64,000 bases of DNA, taken from Enterococcus dispar ATCC 51266. Its GTDB lineage: Bacteria; Bacillota; Bacilli; Lactobacillales; Enterococcaceae. The DNA lies in assembly GCF_000406945.1 (NCBI RefSeq), contig NZ_KE136354.1, positions 551,707 to 615,706 on the forward strand, in the 5' to 3' direction. The translations under genes and the position numbers were made by a program. Shown in pieces: positions 21,094 through 30,486 of the stretch. The notes below the pieces were generated by a model. The model saw nothing but the letters and a program-made list of their open reading frames with translations, did no database searches and was not told the origin of the DNA. Position 1 is the first letter of the stretch. The number at the start of each line of letters is the position of its first letter.

Positions 21094-21564
21094 TTGCAGA
21101 TTAATCGTGTCAAAAAAGTGGGTAAGACCATCGAAGAAATTGAGGAAGGCGATTCGTTATCTTTAACCGAATCGATTGAAGATAATCAACTGCTGTTATA
21201 TTTAGGATTAACAAATGATGCAAATCCCCTTTATATTCAGCATGATTATGCACAACAAACCGCATATCAACGGCCAATTGTCCCATCTGTCATGTTAATG
21301 GGAATTATTACCAGTGCAATTTCAAAACACCTGCCGGGGCCTGGATCGCATGTGGTGAATTTTTCGGTGAATTTTATCGAACCTATCTATCATTATGAAA
21401 CATTAACATTTGCCTTTGAAGTGATTAAAGTGGATAAAATGAAAGATGTGGTGACGATTTCTGTGGAAGCAACCAACGCAGAAGAAGACCGTGTGTTAGA
21501 TGCTGTTGTAATGGTGCAACCTCCGATAATTGAAACAGAAAGTGTAGGGGATATTCATGAATAA
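21094..21564 (+). CDS. MaoC-like hotdog-fold dehydratase family protein
   Basis: A 156-residue hotdog-fold protein resembling MaoC/R-specific enoyl-CoA hydratases. The segment TNDANPLYIQHDYAQQTAYQ matches the hydratase motif with its Asp, although the usual active-site His after NPxH is replaced by Tyr (NPLY), so catalysis is uncertain. The TTG at 21094 is chosen because GGAGG (21081-21085) is 8 bases upstream; an ATG at 21079 overlaps that site. It overlaps the next gene by 8 bases. Role in fatty-acid metabolism is inference only. Confidence 0.8.
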   Translation: MQINRVKKVGKTIEEIEEGDSLSLTESIEDNQLLLYLGLTNDANPLYIQHDYAQQTAYQRPIVPSVMLMGIITSAISKHLPGPGSHVVNFSVNFIEPIYHYETLTFAFEVIKVDKMKDVVTISVEATNAEEDRVLDAVVMVQPPIIETESVGDIHE

Positions 21565-22246
21565 CTATCAAACACCTGTGGTGGAAAAAGATACATTAAA
21601 TCGGTTTTACGCTAAAGTTTATGCCTTTTTTGCGGTAGGACTAGGAATTAGCGGAATTGTTTCTTATCTATGTGCGACGACATTTTTGCCACAAACTATT
21701 AATTTTATTAATGGTTTTCCTTTAGGCTATTTAGGCCTTTGGATTGTGCAATTAATTTTAGTTTTGGTATTGGCTGCTAAAGCAAAGAAAAATCCTGCAA
21801 TGACAATCGCAGGTTTTCTGGTTTACTCACTATTAAATGGTCTAACCTTAACTGCGACTCTTTTGTATTATGATATTAATACAATTTATGTGGCATTTGG
21901 TGCTGCTACGGCAACCTTTGCGGCTACTGCGCTCTTTGGTGTTTTCACTAAAAAAGATTTGTCTATTGTGGGACGAATTGCTTTTATTGGTTTAATCGGG
22001 ATTATCATTACGATGTTGATTAATGGATTATTACTTCATAGTGGTCCGATGGAATATTTATTATCTATCGTGACTGTCTTTGTCTTTGCTGGGTTGACTG
22101 CTTATGATCATCAAATGATTAAAAAGTATTACGAACAAAGCCGTGGAACAGAAAATACCGGGATTGCCGTCTTTGTAGCTTTACAACTTTATTTAGACTT
22201 TATTAACTTATTGTTAGCTTTCTTACGAATTTTTGGTCGCGACTAA
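21557..22246 (+). CDS. Bax inhibitor-1/YccA family membrane protein
   Basis: A 229-residue protein with seven hydrophobic segments and the BI-1/TMBIM layout, including the late AYDHQMIKKYYE motif whose Asp belongs to the family's Ca2+/H+ leak sensor. Bacillus YetJ of this family is a pH-sensitive calcium leak channel; a similar role is inferred. Translationally coupled to the MaoC-like gene. Followed by a clear terminator. Confidence 0.9.
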   Translation: MNNYQTPVVEKDTLNRFYAKVYAFFAVGLGISGIVSYLCATTFLPQTINFINGFPLGYLGLWIVQLILVLVLAAKAKKNPAMTIAGFLVYSLLNGLTLTATLLYYDINTIYVAFGAATATFAATALFGVFTKKDLSIVGRIAFIGLIGIIITMLINGLLLHSGPMEYLLSIVTVFVFAGLTAYDHQMIKKYYEQSRGTENTGIAVFVALQLYLDFINLLLAFLRIFGRD

Positions 22247-22267
22247 TTTTATAAATAGATAGAAATA

Positions 22268-22311
22268 GAAAAGGAGAATTTGCGGTGTAAACCACAAGTT
22301 CTCCTTTTTTG
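22268..22311 (+). terminator. Terminator after the BI-1 family gene
   Basis: AAAGGAGAA pairs with TTCTCCTTT; inner loop holds a second small stem (GGT/ACC); six T follow. Confidence 0.9.
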
Positions 22312-22477
22312 TTAAAAGGTTGATGAAGGAAATCAAAACCCTTTTTTGTCCGCCGAAATTTTGACAGACTAGTCAATAATCATCGCTAGTTTACTAGAAC
22401 TTTGTTAGAATAAAGAAGAACTTTTGTGGAGTTGCAGCAAAATGTTGCAAGAAAACAACGAGATAAGGAGAATTTCC

Positions 22478-25120
22478 ATGACGAAGAAAAAACTTTTATT
22501 GGTGGATGGCAATAGCGTCGCATATCGTGCTTTTTTTGCTTTACACAATTCGCTGGAGCGTTTTAAAAATAAGAATGGTTTGCATACCAATGCAATTTAT
22601 GCTTTTAATACGATGTTTGATAATGTAATGACAAAAGAAAAACCCACCCATGTCTTGGTGGCTTTCGATGCAGGAAAGACCACTTTTCGAACGGAAATGT
22701 ATCAAGACTATAAAGCGGGCCGTGCGAAAACGCCAGGTGAATTTCGGGAACAACTTCCGTATATTCGCGAATTAATTACTGCTCTTGGTGTAAAGTATTA
22801 TGAATTAGACAATTATGAAGCTGACGATATTATCGGAACGTTAGCAACGCAAGTAGATAAAAATGAATTTGAAGTTGTCGTGTTATCAGGAGATCGTGAT
22901 TTAACTCAGTTAGCCAGTGATGATGTAACGGTGGATATTACAGTCAAAGGTGTCAGTGAAATTGAGGCTTATACGCCTGCGCATATCGCAGAAAAATACG
23001 ATGGCCTAACGCCAAATCAAATTATAGATATGAAAGGTCTGGCAGGCGATGCATCCGACAATATTCCGGGCGTTACAAAAGTTGGCGAAAAAACAGCCAT
23101 TAAGTTATTAAAAGAATATGGTTCAGTTGAAGGCATATATGAAAATATCGATCAGTTGAAAAAAAGCAAAATGAAAGAAAATTTGATTAATGATCGCCAA
23201 CAAGCTTTCTTATCAAAACAACTCGCTACGATTAATACACAGGCCCCTGTCACAGTTAAAATAGAAGATTTAGCCTATGAGGGCAAAGATTTAGACAAAC
23301 TCGTGCCATTTTATAAAGAAATGGATTTCAAACAATTTTTAAGCAAATTGAATATTATAGAAGATCCAGCTGACCTTGCCGAAATTATGTTTGAAGTAGT
23401 CGATGAATTTACCCCTGAAATGTTCCAAGCAGATATGGCTTTATACCCTGAAATGTTATCTGATAATTATCATATTGCAGATATTGTTGGCGTTGCTTGG
23501 GGGAATGACCAAAAAATTTATGTAACCGATAATTTAGCAGTATTTGAAAATCAAGACTTTTGCAATTGGTTAAGCAAACAAAATAATAAGAAAGTCTATG
23601 ATGCCAAACGAACTTATGTTGCTTTAAAACGTTATGCGACAAGACCGGAAGGCATTACTTTTGATGTTTTATTAGCAGCCTATTTACTAGATACAAATGA
23701 CAGTAATAACGATATTGCTGGTGTGGCGGAGCATTACGGTTTTACCGATATTCAAACCGATGAAGCAGTTTACGGCAAGGGCGTAAAAAAAGGTCTACCA
23801 GAAAATATGGAAGATTTTTATGCCCACTTAGCTCGTAAAGTTAAAGCAATTTTGTTTTTAAGTAATAAACTAGACGAGGATTTGAAAGAAAAAGATCAAA
23901 GTGACCTGTTTTATCAAATGGAACTCCCTTTATCACAAATTTTAGCCGAAATGGAAATCGCAGGGATCACGGTTGACAGTAAACGACTGCTTGATATGAA
24001 AGGGGAGTTTGCGGCTCGTCTTCATGAAATTGAAGAAAAAATTTATGCCGAAGCCGGCGAAGAATTTAATTTGAACTCTCCCAAACAATTAGGCGTGATT
24101 CTCTTTGAAAAAATGGGATTACCTGTAATCAAAAAGACCAAAACAGGTTACTCCACCGCAGTCGATGTTTTAGAGCAGTTGCAAGAGCAAGCACCGATTG
24201 TTGCCGACATTTTAACCTATCGTCAAATTGCAAAAATTCAATCGACTTATGTCGAAGGGTTGTTAAAAGTAGTTCAACCCGACCACAAAATCCATACCCG
24301 TTATGTTCAAACATTAACTCAAACAGGGCGCTTAAGTTCAGTAGATCCAAATTTGCAAAATATTCCCATTCGTTTAGAAGAAGGGCGAAAAATTCGGCAG
24401 GCTTTTATTCCACGAGCAAAAGATTGGGTCATCTACTCTTCTGACTATTCGCAAATTGAATTGCGGGTGTTGGCTCATATTTCAAATGATGAACATTTAA
24501 AAGAAGCATTTTTAGAAGGTCAAGATATCCATGCCAGCACAGCAATGCGGGTTTTTGGCATTCAAAAGCCTGAGGATGTGACACCAAATATGCGGCGCCA
24601 AGCGAAAGCCGTGAATTTTGGAATTGTTTATGGCATTTCAGATTATGGCTTATCGCAGAATTTGGGGATTTCTCGAAAAGACGCCCAACAATATATTGAT
24701 ACTTACTTTGAAAAATATCCCGGTGTTAAGCAATATATGGAAACAATTGTGCGGGATGCTAAAGATAAAGGCTATGTTGAAACCCTTTATCACCGTCGTC
24801 GTTATTTACCAGATATTAATGCGCGTAATTTTAACGTACGTTCCTTCGCTGAAAGAACGGCAATTAATACACCAATTCAAGGAAGTGCCGCTGATATTTT
24901 GAAGATTGCGATGATTGAACTTGCAAAACGCTTAAAAGAAGAACAGCTTGATGCAGTTATGTTATTACAAGTACACGATGAATTGGTTTTTGAAGTGCCG
25001 GAAACAGAACTTGAAAAACTAGACAATTTAGTCAAAGATGTCATGGAAAATGCCGTGAATTTAAGCGTACCTCTTGTCACTGATAGCAGTTGGGGCAAGA
25101 CGTGGTATGATGCCAAATAA
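22478..25120 (+). CDS. polA: DNA polymerase I
   Basis: PolA fills gaps and removes RNA primers during replication and repair. The 880 residues contain an N-terminal 5'-3' exonuclease (LLLVDGNSVAYRAFF; YEADDIIGTLA), a middle 3'-5' exonuclease-like domain in which the catalytic DxE is not seen (so proofreading is probably absent, as in Bacillus-type enzymes), and the family A polymerase with motif A SDYSQIELRVLAH, motif B RRQAKAVNFGIVYG and motif C LLQVHDELVFE. The ATG at 22478 follows AAGGAG (22465-22470); the frame extends upstream without a good site. mutM follows 12 bases later. Confidence 0.97.
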   Translation: MTKKKLLLVDGNSVAYRAFFALHNSLERFKNKNGLHTNAIYAFNTMFDNVMTKEKPTHVLVAFDAGKTTFRTEMYQDYKAGRAKTPGEFREQLPYIRELITALGVKYYELDNYEADDIIGTLATQVDKNEFEVVVLSGDRDLTQLASDDVTVDITVKGVSEIEAYTPAHIAEKYDGLTPNQIIDMKGLAGDASDNIPGVTKVGEKTAIKLLKEYGSVEGIYENIDQLKKSKMKENLINDRQQAFLSKQLATINTQAPVTVKIEDLAYEGKDLDKLVPFYKEMDFKQFLSKLNIIEDPADLAEIMFEVVDEFTPEMFQADMALYPEMLSDNYHIADIVGVAWGNDQKIYVTDNLAVFENQDFCNWLSKQNNKKVYDAKRTYVALKRYATRPEGITFDVLLAAYLLDTNDSNNDIAGVAEHYGFTDIQTDEAVYGKGVKKGLPENMEDFYAHLARKVKAILFLSNKLDEDLKEKDQSDLFYQMELPLSQILAEMEIAGITVDSKRLLDMKGEFAARLHEIEEKIYAEAGEEFNLNSPKQLGVILFEKMGLPVIKKTKTGYSTAVDVLEQLQEQAPIVADILTYRQIAKIQSTYVEGLLKVVQPDHKIHTRYVQTLTQTGRLSSVDPNLQNIPIRLEEGRKIRQAFIPRAKDWVIYSSDYSQIELRVLAHISNDEHLKEAFLEGQDIHASTAMRVFGIQKPEDVTPNMRRQAKAVNFGIVYGISDYGLSQNLGISRKDAQQYIDTYFEKYPGVKQYMETIVRDAKDKGYVETLYHRRRYLPDINARNFNVRSFAERTAINTPIQGSAADILKIAMIELAKRLKEEQLDAVMLLQVHDELVFEVPETELEKLDNLVKDVMENAVNLSVPLVTDSSWGKTWYDAK

Positions 25121-25132
25121 GAAGGTGGAAGA

Positions 25133-25972
25133 ATGCCAGAATTACCAGAAGTGGAAACCGTCCGCAAAGGGCTAATACAACTTGTTTTAAATAAAGAAAT
25201 TGCAAGTGTTGATGTGTTTTGGTCTAAGATTATTGCACTACCAGAAGTGGAAACCTTTAAACGCGAATTGGTAGGGCAAAAAATTGAAGCCATCAAGCGA
25301 CGGGGAAAATATTTAATTTTTGAACTTTCTAACTATGAACTTATTTCTCATTTGCGTATGGAAGGTAAATACGAATTTTTTGCCGCAGGAGATAAAGCAA
25401 TTGTCACAAAACACACGCATGTCATTTTTCATTTTAGCGATGGCAGTCAGTTGCAATATCGTGATGTACGTAAATTTGGCCGCATGGAACTGGTTATAAA
25501 AGGACAGGCACATAACTTTCCAAGTATCGCGCAATTAGGTCCAGAACCGACACCAGAGTCTTTTACATTGCCGCAATTCAAAGCGGACTTAGCCAAAACC
25601 AAGCGGGAAATTAAGCCAGCGTTACTGGATCAAAAGATGGTGACAGGGTTAGGTAATATTTATGTGGATGAAGCATTGTGGCAGGCTAAAATTCATCCGA
25701 TGCAACCTTGTGACACATTAACCGATCTAAAAATTAAACAGCTGCGCTTGGCAATCATTGATGTTTTACAAAGAGCTGTAGCTGCTGGCGGAACGACTGT
25801 GCGAACATACTTAAATGCACTGGGAGAAGCCGGAAAATTTCAACTGTCGTTAAATGTATATGGAAAAACGGGACAACCTTGCCCTCGTTGTCAAACTCCG
25901 ATTGAAAAAATTAAAGTGGCACAACGCGGCACACATTTATGCCCCCATTGTCAAAAATTAGTCATGAGGTGA
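25133..25972 (+). CDS. mutM: Formamidopyrimidine-DNA glycosylase
   Basis: MutM (Fpg) removes 8-oxoguanine and opened purines and cleaves the abasic site. The 279 residues begin MPELPEVETV, giving catalytic Pro2 and Glu3 after Met removal, include the conserved Lys in RRGKYL, and end in a zinc finger (CPRC then CPHC) that binds DNA. AAGAAGGTGGAAGA precedes the ATG. It lies between polA and coaE in the conserved polA-mutM-coaE order. Confidence 0.97.
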   Translation: MPELPEVETVRKGLIQLVLNKEIASVDVFWSKIIALPEVETFKRELVGQKIEAIKRRGKYLIFELSNYELISHLRMEGKYEFFAAGDKAIVTKHTHVIFHFSDGSQLQYRDVRKFGRMELVIKGQAHNFPSIAQLGPEPTPESFTLPQFKADLAKTKREIKPALLDQKMVTGLGNIYVDEALWQAKIHPMQPCDTLTDLKIKQLRLAIIDVLQRAVAAGGTTVRTYLNALGEAGKFQLSLNVYGKTGQPCPRCQTPIEKIKVAQRGTHLCPHCQKLVMR

Positions 25973-25977
25973 GAATC

Positions 25978-26580
25978 TTGAGCTTTATTTTAGGGATTAC
26001 CGGTGGCATTGCAAGTGGGAAAAGTACGGTTGTTAATGTTTTTAAAGCAAAAGGATTTCCAATTGTGGATGGCGATATTGTGGCACGAAAAATCGTAGAG
26101 CCTGGAAAGCCGGCACTTTTGGCAATCAAAGAAGCTTTTGGTCCGGAAGTGATAACACCCACTGGTGAACTAGATCGCAAAAAATTAGGTGACATTGTGT
26201 TTGAAGATAGTGCTAAACGTCAACAACTTAATCGCATAATGAATCCATACTTGCGTCAGCAGATTAAAGAAGAGATGGCTTTGGCAAAAAAGCAAAGTCC
26301 TTTAGTGATTGCAGATATTCCGTTAATGTATGAAGGACATTATGATCATTATATGGATGAGGTTGCTGTGGTGTATGTCGATTTTTTGCAGCAAAAAAAA
26401 CGGCTGATGGCGCGGGATAACATTGATGAAAAAATGGCTGAGGCAAAGATTAATAGTCAAATGCCATTAGCTAAAAAAAGAGAGTTAGCAGATACCGTTT
26501 TTAACAATAACGGCAGTAAGGAAGAAACGAGCCAACAGGTGTTGAATTGGTTAGAGAATCACTTTAGAATAGAGAAATAA
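25978..26580 (+). CDS. coaE: Dephospho-CoA kinase
   Basis: CoaE phosphorylates dephospho-CoA, the last step of CoA synthesis. The 200 residues have Walker A GGIASGKST near the N-terminus, the conserved DGD of the acceptor site (VDGDIVARK), and the later VADIPLMYE segment. The start is a TTG 7 bases after GAGGTG, just after the mutM stop; an ATG 39 bases upstream in the same frame lies inside mutM and lacks a ribosome binding site. Operon end: a terminator follows. Confidence 0.95.
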   Translation: MSFILGITGGIASGKSTVVNVFKAKGFPIVDGDIVARKIVEPGKPALLAIKEAFGPEVITPTGELDRKKLGDIVFEDSAKRQQLNRIMNPYLRQQIKEEMALAKKQSPLVIADIPLMYEGHYDHYMDEVAVVYVDFLQQKKRLMARDNIDEKMAEAKINSQMPLAKKRELADTVFNNNGSKEETSQQVLNWLENHFRIEK

Positions 26581-26582
26581 AT

Positions 26583-26618
26583 AAAAAAGCTTTGGTATTG
26601 TGATGCCAAAGCTTTTTT
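26583..26618 (+). terminator. Terminator after coaE
   Basis: AAAAAAGCTTTGG pairs with CCAAAGCTTTTTT. Confidence 0.94.
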
Positions 26619-26845
26619 ATCAAATAGAGGAGTAGGACCCAGCGAAGTAGCGGATTAATACTAGCTGTTTCCTTATTTTTAGTGAAGAACAACGCAAAGG
26701 AAAGTAAAATTTTTTTATACTGAAAACAAAAAGTAGAATGCTAAAGTTTTTTAGTTTATTCAAAAAAGTTTTTTAAATTAATCTTCAAAAAGCAGATAAA
26801 TCCAGTCTTTTCTTGGGTACGGGACAATACAACACAATTTTTTTC

Positions 26846-26854
26846 TGTTATAAT
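26846..26854 (+). promoter_or_regulatory. Putative promoter of nrdR-dnaB-dnaI
   Basis: TGTTATAAT extended -10 about 37 bases before nrdR; the -35 region is not convincing. Nothing else was recognised in the 273-base gap. Confidence 0.5.
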
Positions 26855-26891
26855 ATAAGCAAAATTCCAAGAAATTAAATGAGGTGAGAAG

Positions 26892-27368
26892 ATGCGTTGT
26901 CCAAAATGTCACCATAATAGTTCACGAGTTGTAGATAGCCGTCAGACTGATGATGGCCGTACAATCAGAAGAAGAAGAGAATGCGAAAATTGTGGCTTCC
27001 GATTTACCACTTTTGAAAAAATAGAAGCGGCACCTTTATTAGTCATTAAAAAAAATGGTGAACGTGAAGAATTTAATCGAGAGAAGATTTTGCGCGGCCT
27101 GATTCGTTCAGCCGAAAAGCGACCAGTTGCCATGGAACAGATGGAACAAATTGTCGATCACGTTGAAAATCGGGTCCGTTCTTTAGGTGAAAATGAAGTA
27201 TCCACGACTTTAATTGGAGAATATGTTATGGAGGATTTAGTGGATGTTGATGAAATCGCCTATATTCGTTTTGCGAGTGTTTATCGCCAGTTTAAGGATA
27301 TGTCGGTTTTCTTAAAAGAATTACAAGATATTGTTGCAAAAGCTAATGGTAAAGAAGAAACACAATAA
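26892..27368 (+). CDS. nrdR: Transcriptional repressor NrdR
   Basis: NrdR senses ATP/dATP through an ATP-cone and represses ribonucleotide reductase genes. The 158 residues start with a zinc ribbon (CPKC at residues 3-6, CENC near 31-34) for DNA binding, followed by the ATP-cone domain beginning with [21 protein letters not shown]-like residues. The nrdR-dnaB-dnaI order is common in Firmicutes. No nrd genes lie in the window. Confidence 0.96.
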   Translation: MRCPKCHHNSSRVVDSRQTDDGRTIRRRRECENCGFRFTTFEKIEAAPLLVIKKNGEREEFNREKILRGLIRSAEKRPVAMEQMEQIVDHVENRVRSLGENEVSTTLIGEYVMEDLVDVDEIAYIRFASVYRQFKDMSVFLKELQDIVAKANGKEETQ

Positions 27369-27386
27369 AATTGGAGGCTGCATTTT

Positions 27387-28757
27387 TTGGAATATGCTTA
27401 TGAAGCCAACTTACAACCCAAAACCCTTTATGAAGTAAAAAAAAGTGTCCCATTAACTAGCGAAGGACAAAAGTCTCTAGTCAATTTGTATCAACCCATT
27501 ATTGGCGCGGATGCATTAGCATTGTATTTTTGTTTGATCCAAGATTTTGAAGACACACAGGAAAAATATACCCATTTGGAACTGCTTAATGCATTGGATA
27601 TGGGAATGACCACCATGAAGAAGGCCAAAAAACGGTTAGAGGGGATTGGACTATTAAAAACTTATTACAAAGAACAACCGGAAGTTCGTTTTTTGTATGT
27701 TTTGACTGAGCCTTTAACACCCCAAGAATTTTTAAAGGATGAATTAATGGCATTTTTGCTGGTGGTAAAAGTCGGTCAAAACAAATTTCGCCAGTTAAAT
27801 CGTCGCTTTAAACCTGTTGCTATTCAAACAGAGGGCTATCAAGAAGTAAGCACAAAATTTGGGTCGGTATATACTTTTTCTCAAAGTGAATATCAAGCCA
27901 ATCAAAGTGTGGTCGAAGCCGCTACTAGTAATTTACAAAGTGATAAGACGACCCTTCCTCTAGATGACAAACAACTAAATTGGCCTTTATTACGCGATTT
28001 AGCGACAAAAAAATTTATCAATCCCGCACAATTGACGGATACATTAAAAAAGAGCTTGATTTTATACCATGAGATGTTTGGCTATGATGAATTGCAATTG
28101 ACGAATTTAATGGCTGAAGCCGTAGCTTTAACAGATGGTACGATTGACGAACGAAAATTGAAAAATGTTGTTTATAAGGAAAGTCAAAATCTTTTGCCGA
28201 CAAAAAAACAAACAACACCAAATTATCAAGATGATGAACAAATCAGACGGAAAAACACATTATTGGCTCAAGGCTTCACAGAAGCCGATTGGCAGACAAT
28301 CCGCGAGAGTGAAAGATTGGCACCCATGGAATATTTGACGGCTTTAAAAGCGGCTAAAGGGGGCTATGTAACCAAAAATGAAGAGTGGTTGTTAACGGAT
28401 TTAGTCAGTAAATCACCATTACCAATTGCTGTTATCAATATTTTATTGAATTATTTACTGGTGGTCCAAAATAAAGCACAATTGCCTCAAGCTTTAACCA
28501 ATCAAATTGCCAATGATTGGTCACAAAATAAATTCACGACCCCAGAAGAAGCAATTTTATACGTTCGTACAACCGTTAAAGAAAAACAAGTAGCAAAAGA
28601 ACAGCGTAAAAAAACCAATGGACGCCCTCAAAATATTGTAAAAAAAGAGGATTTACCTGATTGGTCAAAAAATCAAGCCAGTAGCGATCCTAGTCGTAAA
28701 GCTGAAATTGATAAGATGATGGAAGAGTATTTTAATGATGAAGAAGGTGAAAAATAA
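27387..28757 (+). CDS. dnaB: Replication initiation/membrane attachment protein DnaB (Firmicutes type)
   Basis: This is the Gram-positive DnaB primosomal protein, not the replicative helicase. Together with DnaD it remodels DnaA-bound oriC and recruits DnaI-helicase. The 456 residues show the DnaB N-terminal winged-helix region (LVNLYQPIIGADALALYF) and a C-terminal DnaB/DnaD domain with the helical EWLLTDLVSKSPLPIAVINILLNY region. TTG start 9 bases after GGAGG (27373-27377). Its stop overlaps the dnaI start (TAATG). Confidence 0.93.
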   Translation: MEYAYEANLQPKTLYEVKKSVPLTSEGQKSLVNLYQPIIGADALALYFCLIQDFEDTQEKYTHLELLNALDMGMTTMKKAKKRLEGIGLLKTYYKEQPEVRFLYVLTEPLTPQEFLKDELMAFLLVVKVGQNKFRQLNRRFKPVAIQTEGYQEVSTKFGSVYTFSQSEYQANQSVVEAATSNLQSDKTTLPLDDKQLNWPLLRDLATKKFINPAQLTDTLKKSLILYHEMFGYDELQLTNLMAEAVALTDGTIDERKLKNVVYKESQNLLPTKKQTTPNYQDDEQIRRKNTLLAQGFTEADWQTIRESERLAPMEYLTALKAAKGGYVTKNEEWLLTDLVSKSPLPIAVINILLNYLLVVQNKAQLPQALTNQIANDWSQNKFTTPEEAILYVRTTVKEKQVAKEQRKKTNGRPQNIVKKEDLPDWSKNQASSDPSRKAEIDKMMEEYFNDEEGEK

Positions 28758-29680
28758 TGGAAGATGTCGGTAAAGGGGTCAACGAATTATTTGAACGTCG
28801 CAATTTTCAACAAAAATATGACGCCATGATGCAGCAAGTCTTGGCAGATACAGATGTCAAAAAATTTTTGGCAGAAAACAAAGAAAAGCTAACCGAAGCA
28901 GAAGTAAAAAAAAGTTATCCCAAACTGTATGAATTCGTTCAAGAAAAACGCAAATATGAACTAAACGATCCCACTATGATGGCACCAGGGTATGAGCCCC
29001 GTTTAGTCTTGAATTTTCATTATGTTGATGTCGCCTACGTACCGACAGAAGATTTACTGGCGCGGCGTAAACAAGAAGAAATTAAAAATCGCGTGAGTAC
29101 CATTGATATTCCCAAAGATATCCGCAATGCTACGATGAAAAATTTTGATAAGACGGATCAACGGGAAGAGGCATTGTTTGAAACGATGAAGTTTATTAAA
29201 AATTATGCTGAAAACCCCAAAACGTTTCACAAAGGATTATATTTAGCTGGTGATTTTGGCGTAGGGAAAACTTATTTATTGGGTGCTATGGCCAATGAAT
29301 TAGCAAAAAGAGGCTATACGTCTATGATGGTGCATATGCCAACCTTTACTTCCATGATCAAAAGTTCGGTAGCCGATAATACTGTCGCCGAAAAATTAGA
29401 GCAGGTAAAAAAACCGAAAATATTAATCTTAGATGATGTCGGAGCGGATGCTTTAACCGCTTGGACGCGCGATGAGATTTTTGGCGTTATTTTACAGTAT
29501 CGGATGCAAGAACAATTGCCAACTTTTTTTACTTCTAATTTCACAATGGACGGTTTGGAAAACCATTTACGGTTAACCAAGACTGCCGATGAACCATTAA
29601 AAGCGAAGCGAATCATGGAGCGTATTCGTTACTTAGCCAAAGAGATTATTATGTCTGGCCCTAATCGTCGTAATGAATAA
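28757..29680 (+). CDS. dnaI: Primosomal helicase loader DnaI
   Basis: DnaI is the AAA+ ATPase that loads the replicative helicase at origins and stalled forks. The 307 residues comprise an N-terminal helicase-binding region, a linker, and a C-terminal ATPase with Walker A GDFGVGKTYLL and Walker B ILILDDVGAD, followed by a sensor region (FFTSNFTMD). The one-base overlap with dnaB indicates translational coupling. A large hairpin terminator follows. Confidence 0.95.
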   Translation: MEDVGKGVNELFERRNFQQKYDAMMQQVLADTDVKKFLAENKEKLTEAEVKKSYPKLYEFVQEKRKYELNDPTMMAPGYEPRLVLNFHYVDVAYVPTEDLLARRKQEEIKNRVSTIDIPKDIRNATMKNFDKTDQREEALFETMKFIKNYAENPKTFHKGLYLAGDFGVGKTYLLGAMANELAKRGYTSMMVHMPTFTSMIKSSVADNTVAEKLEQVKKPKILILDDVGADALTAWTRDEIFGVILQYRMQEQLPTFFTSNFTMDGLENHLRLTKTADEPLKAKRIMERIRYLAKEIIMSGPNRRNE

Positions 29681-29683
29681 CTG

Positions 29684-29726
29684 CAATTGGCACAAATTTT
29701 CTTTTCGGAAATTTTGTGTCAATTTT
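29684..29726 (+). terminator. Terminator after dnaI
   Basis: A long AT-rich stem (AATTGGCACAAATTTTC with an almost perfect complement) and five T. Confidence 0.8.
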
Positions 29727-29781
29727 TGCGAAATAAGAATGCGAAATAAACATGTGTTAACTTTTTAAAGGAGTGCAGAAG

Positions 29782-30486
29782 ATGAATGAACAAGAACTGT
29801 CGCAACGTCTGACTGTCGTGGGTGATGCGGTACCTAAAGGGGCACGCTTAGCTGATATCGGCTCAGACCACGCCTATTTACCTGTTGCCTTAATGTTGGT
29901 AGAAAAAATTTCTTATGCTGTTTGTGGAGAAGTGGTGGCAGGCCCATTTCATTCAGCGCAAAAACAAGTCGCTAAAAGCGGACTGACAGAAAAAATTGTC
30001 GTGCGCTTAGCAGATGGTTTAGAGGCGATTAAACGGACAGATGAAATTAATGCAATTACAATTGCAGGTATGGGCGGTACTTTAATAGCCAATATTTTAG
30101 AAAATGGTAAAACACAAGGCCAGTTAACGGGAAAAGAACGTTTGATTTTGCAACCCAATGTCGGCGAGGCTAATGTGCGCCTTTGGTTACAAAAAGAAGG
30201 CTATCAAATTGTAGGAGAAAATATTTTAGCAGAAAATGATAAAATCTATGAAGTGATAGTGGCGGAAAAAACAGAACAACAGCAGGAATTATCAGAAAAA
30301 GAAGTTTTCTTTGGTCCTTATTTGCTAGCGGAAAAAAATAATGTCTTTTTGAAAAAATGGCGACAAGAACAACAGGCTTTAAAAAAAGTCTTAGCACAAT
30401 TACAAAAAGCAAAAGTAATACCTGAAGAAAAAGTAGCGGAAATACAAAAAGAATTAAGCTGGATTGAGGAGGTCGTATCTTGTTAG
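29782..30486 (+). CDS. trmK: tRNA (adenine22-N1)-methyltransferase TrmK
   Basis: TrmK methylates N1 of A22 in tRNA. The 234 residues have a SAM-binding motif ADIGSDHAYLP near residue 25 and a catalytic-region QPN (LILQPNVGE), plus the C-terminal coiled coil of the family (residues about 180-225). The ATG at 29782 follows AAAGGAG; an in-frame GTG at 29773 lies inside that site. The end overlaps the Nif3-like gene by 7 bases, a conserved pairing with yqfO. Confidence 0.93.
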   Translation: MNEQELSQRLTVVGDAVPKGARLADIGSDHAYLPVALMLVEKISYAVCGEVVAGPFHSAQKQVAKSGLTEKIVVRLADGLEAIKRTDEINAITIAGMGGTLIANILENGKTQGQLTGKERLILQPNVGEANVRLWLQKEGYQIVGENILAENDKIYEVIVAEKTEQQQELSEKEVFFGPYLLAEKNNVFLKKWRQEQQALKKVLAQLQKAKVIPEEKVAEIQKELSWIEEVVSC

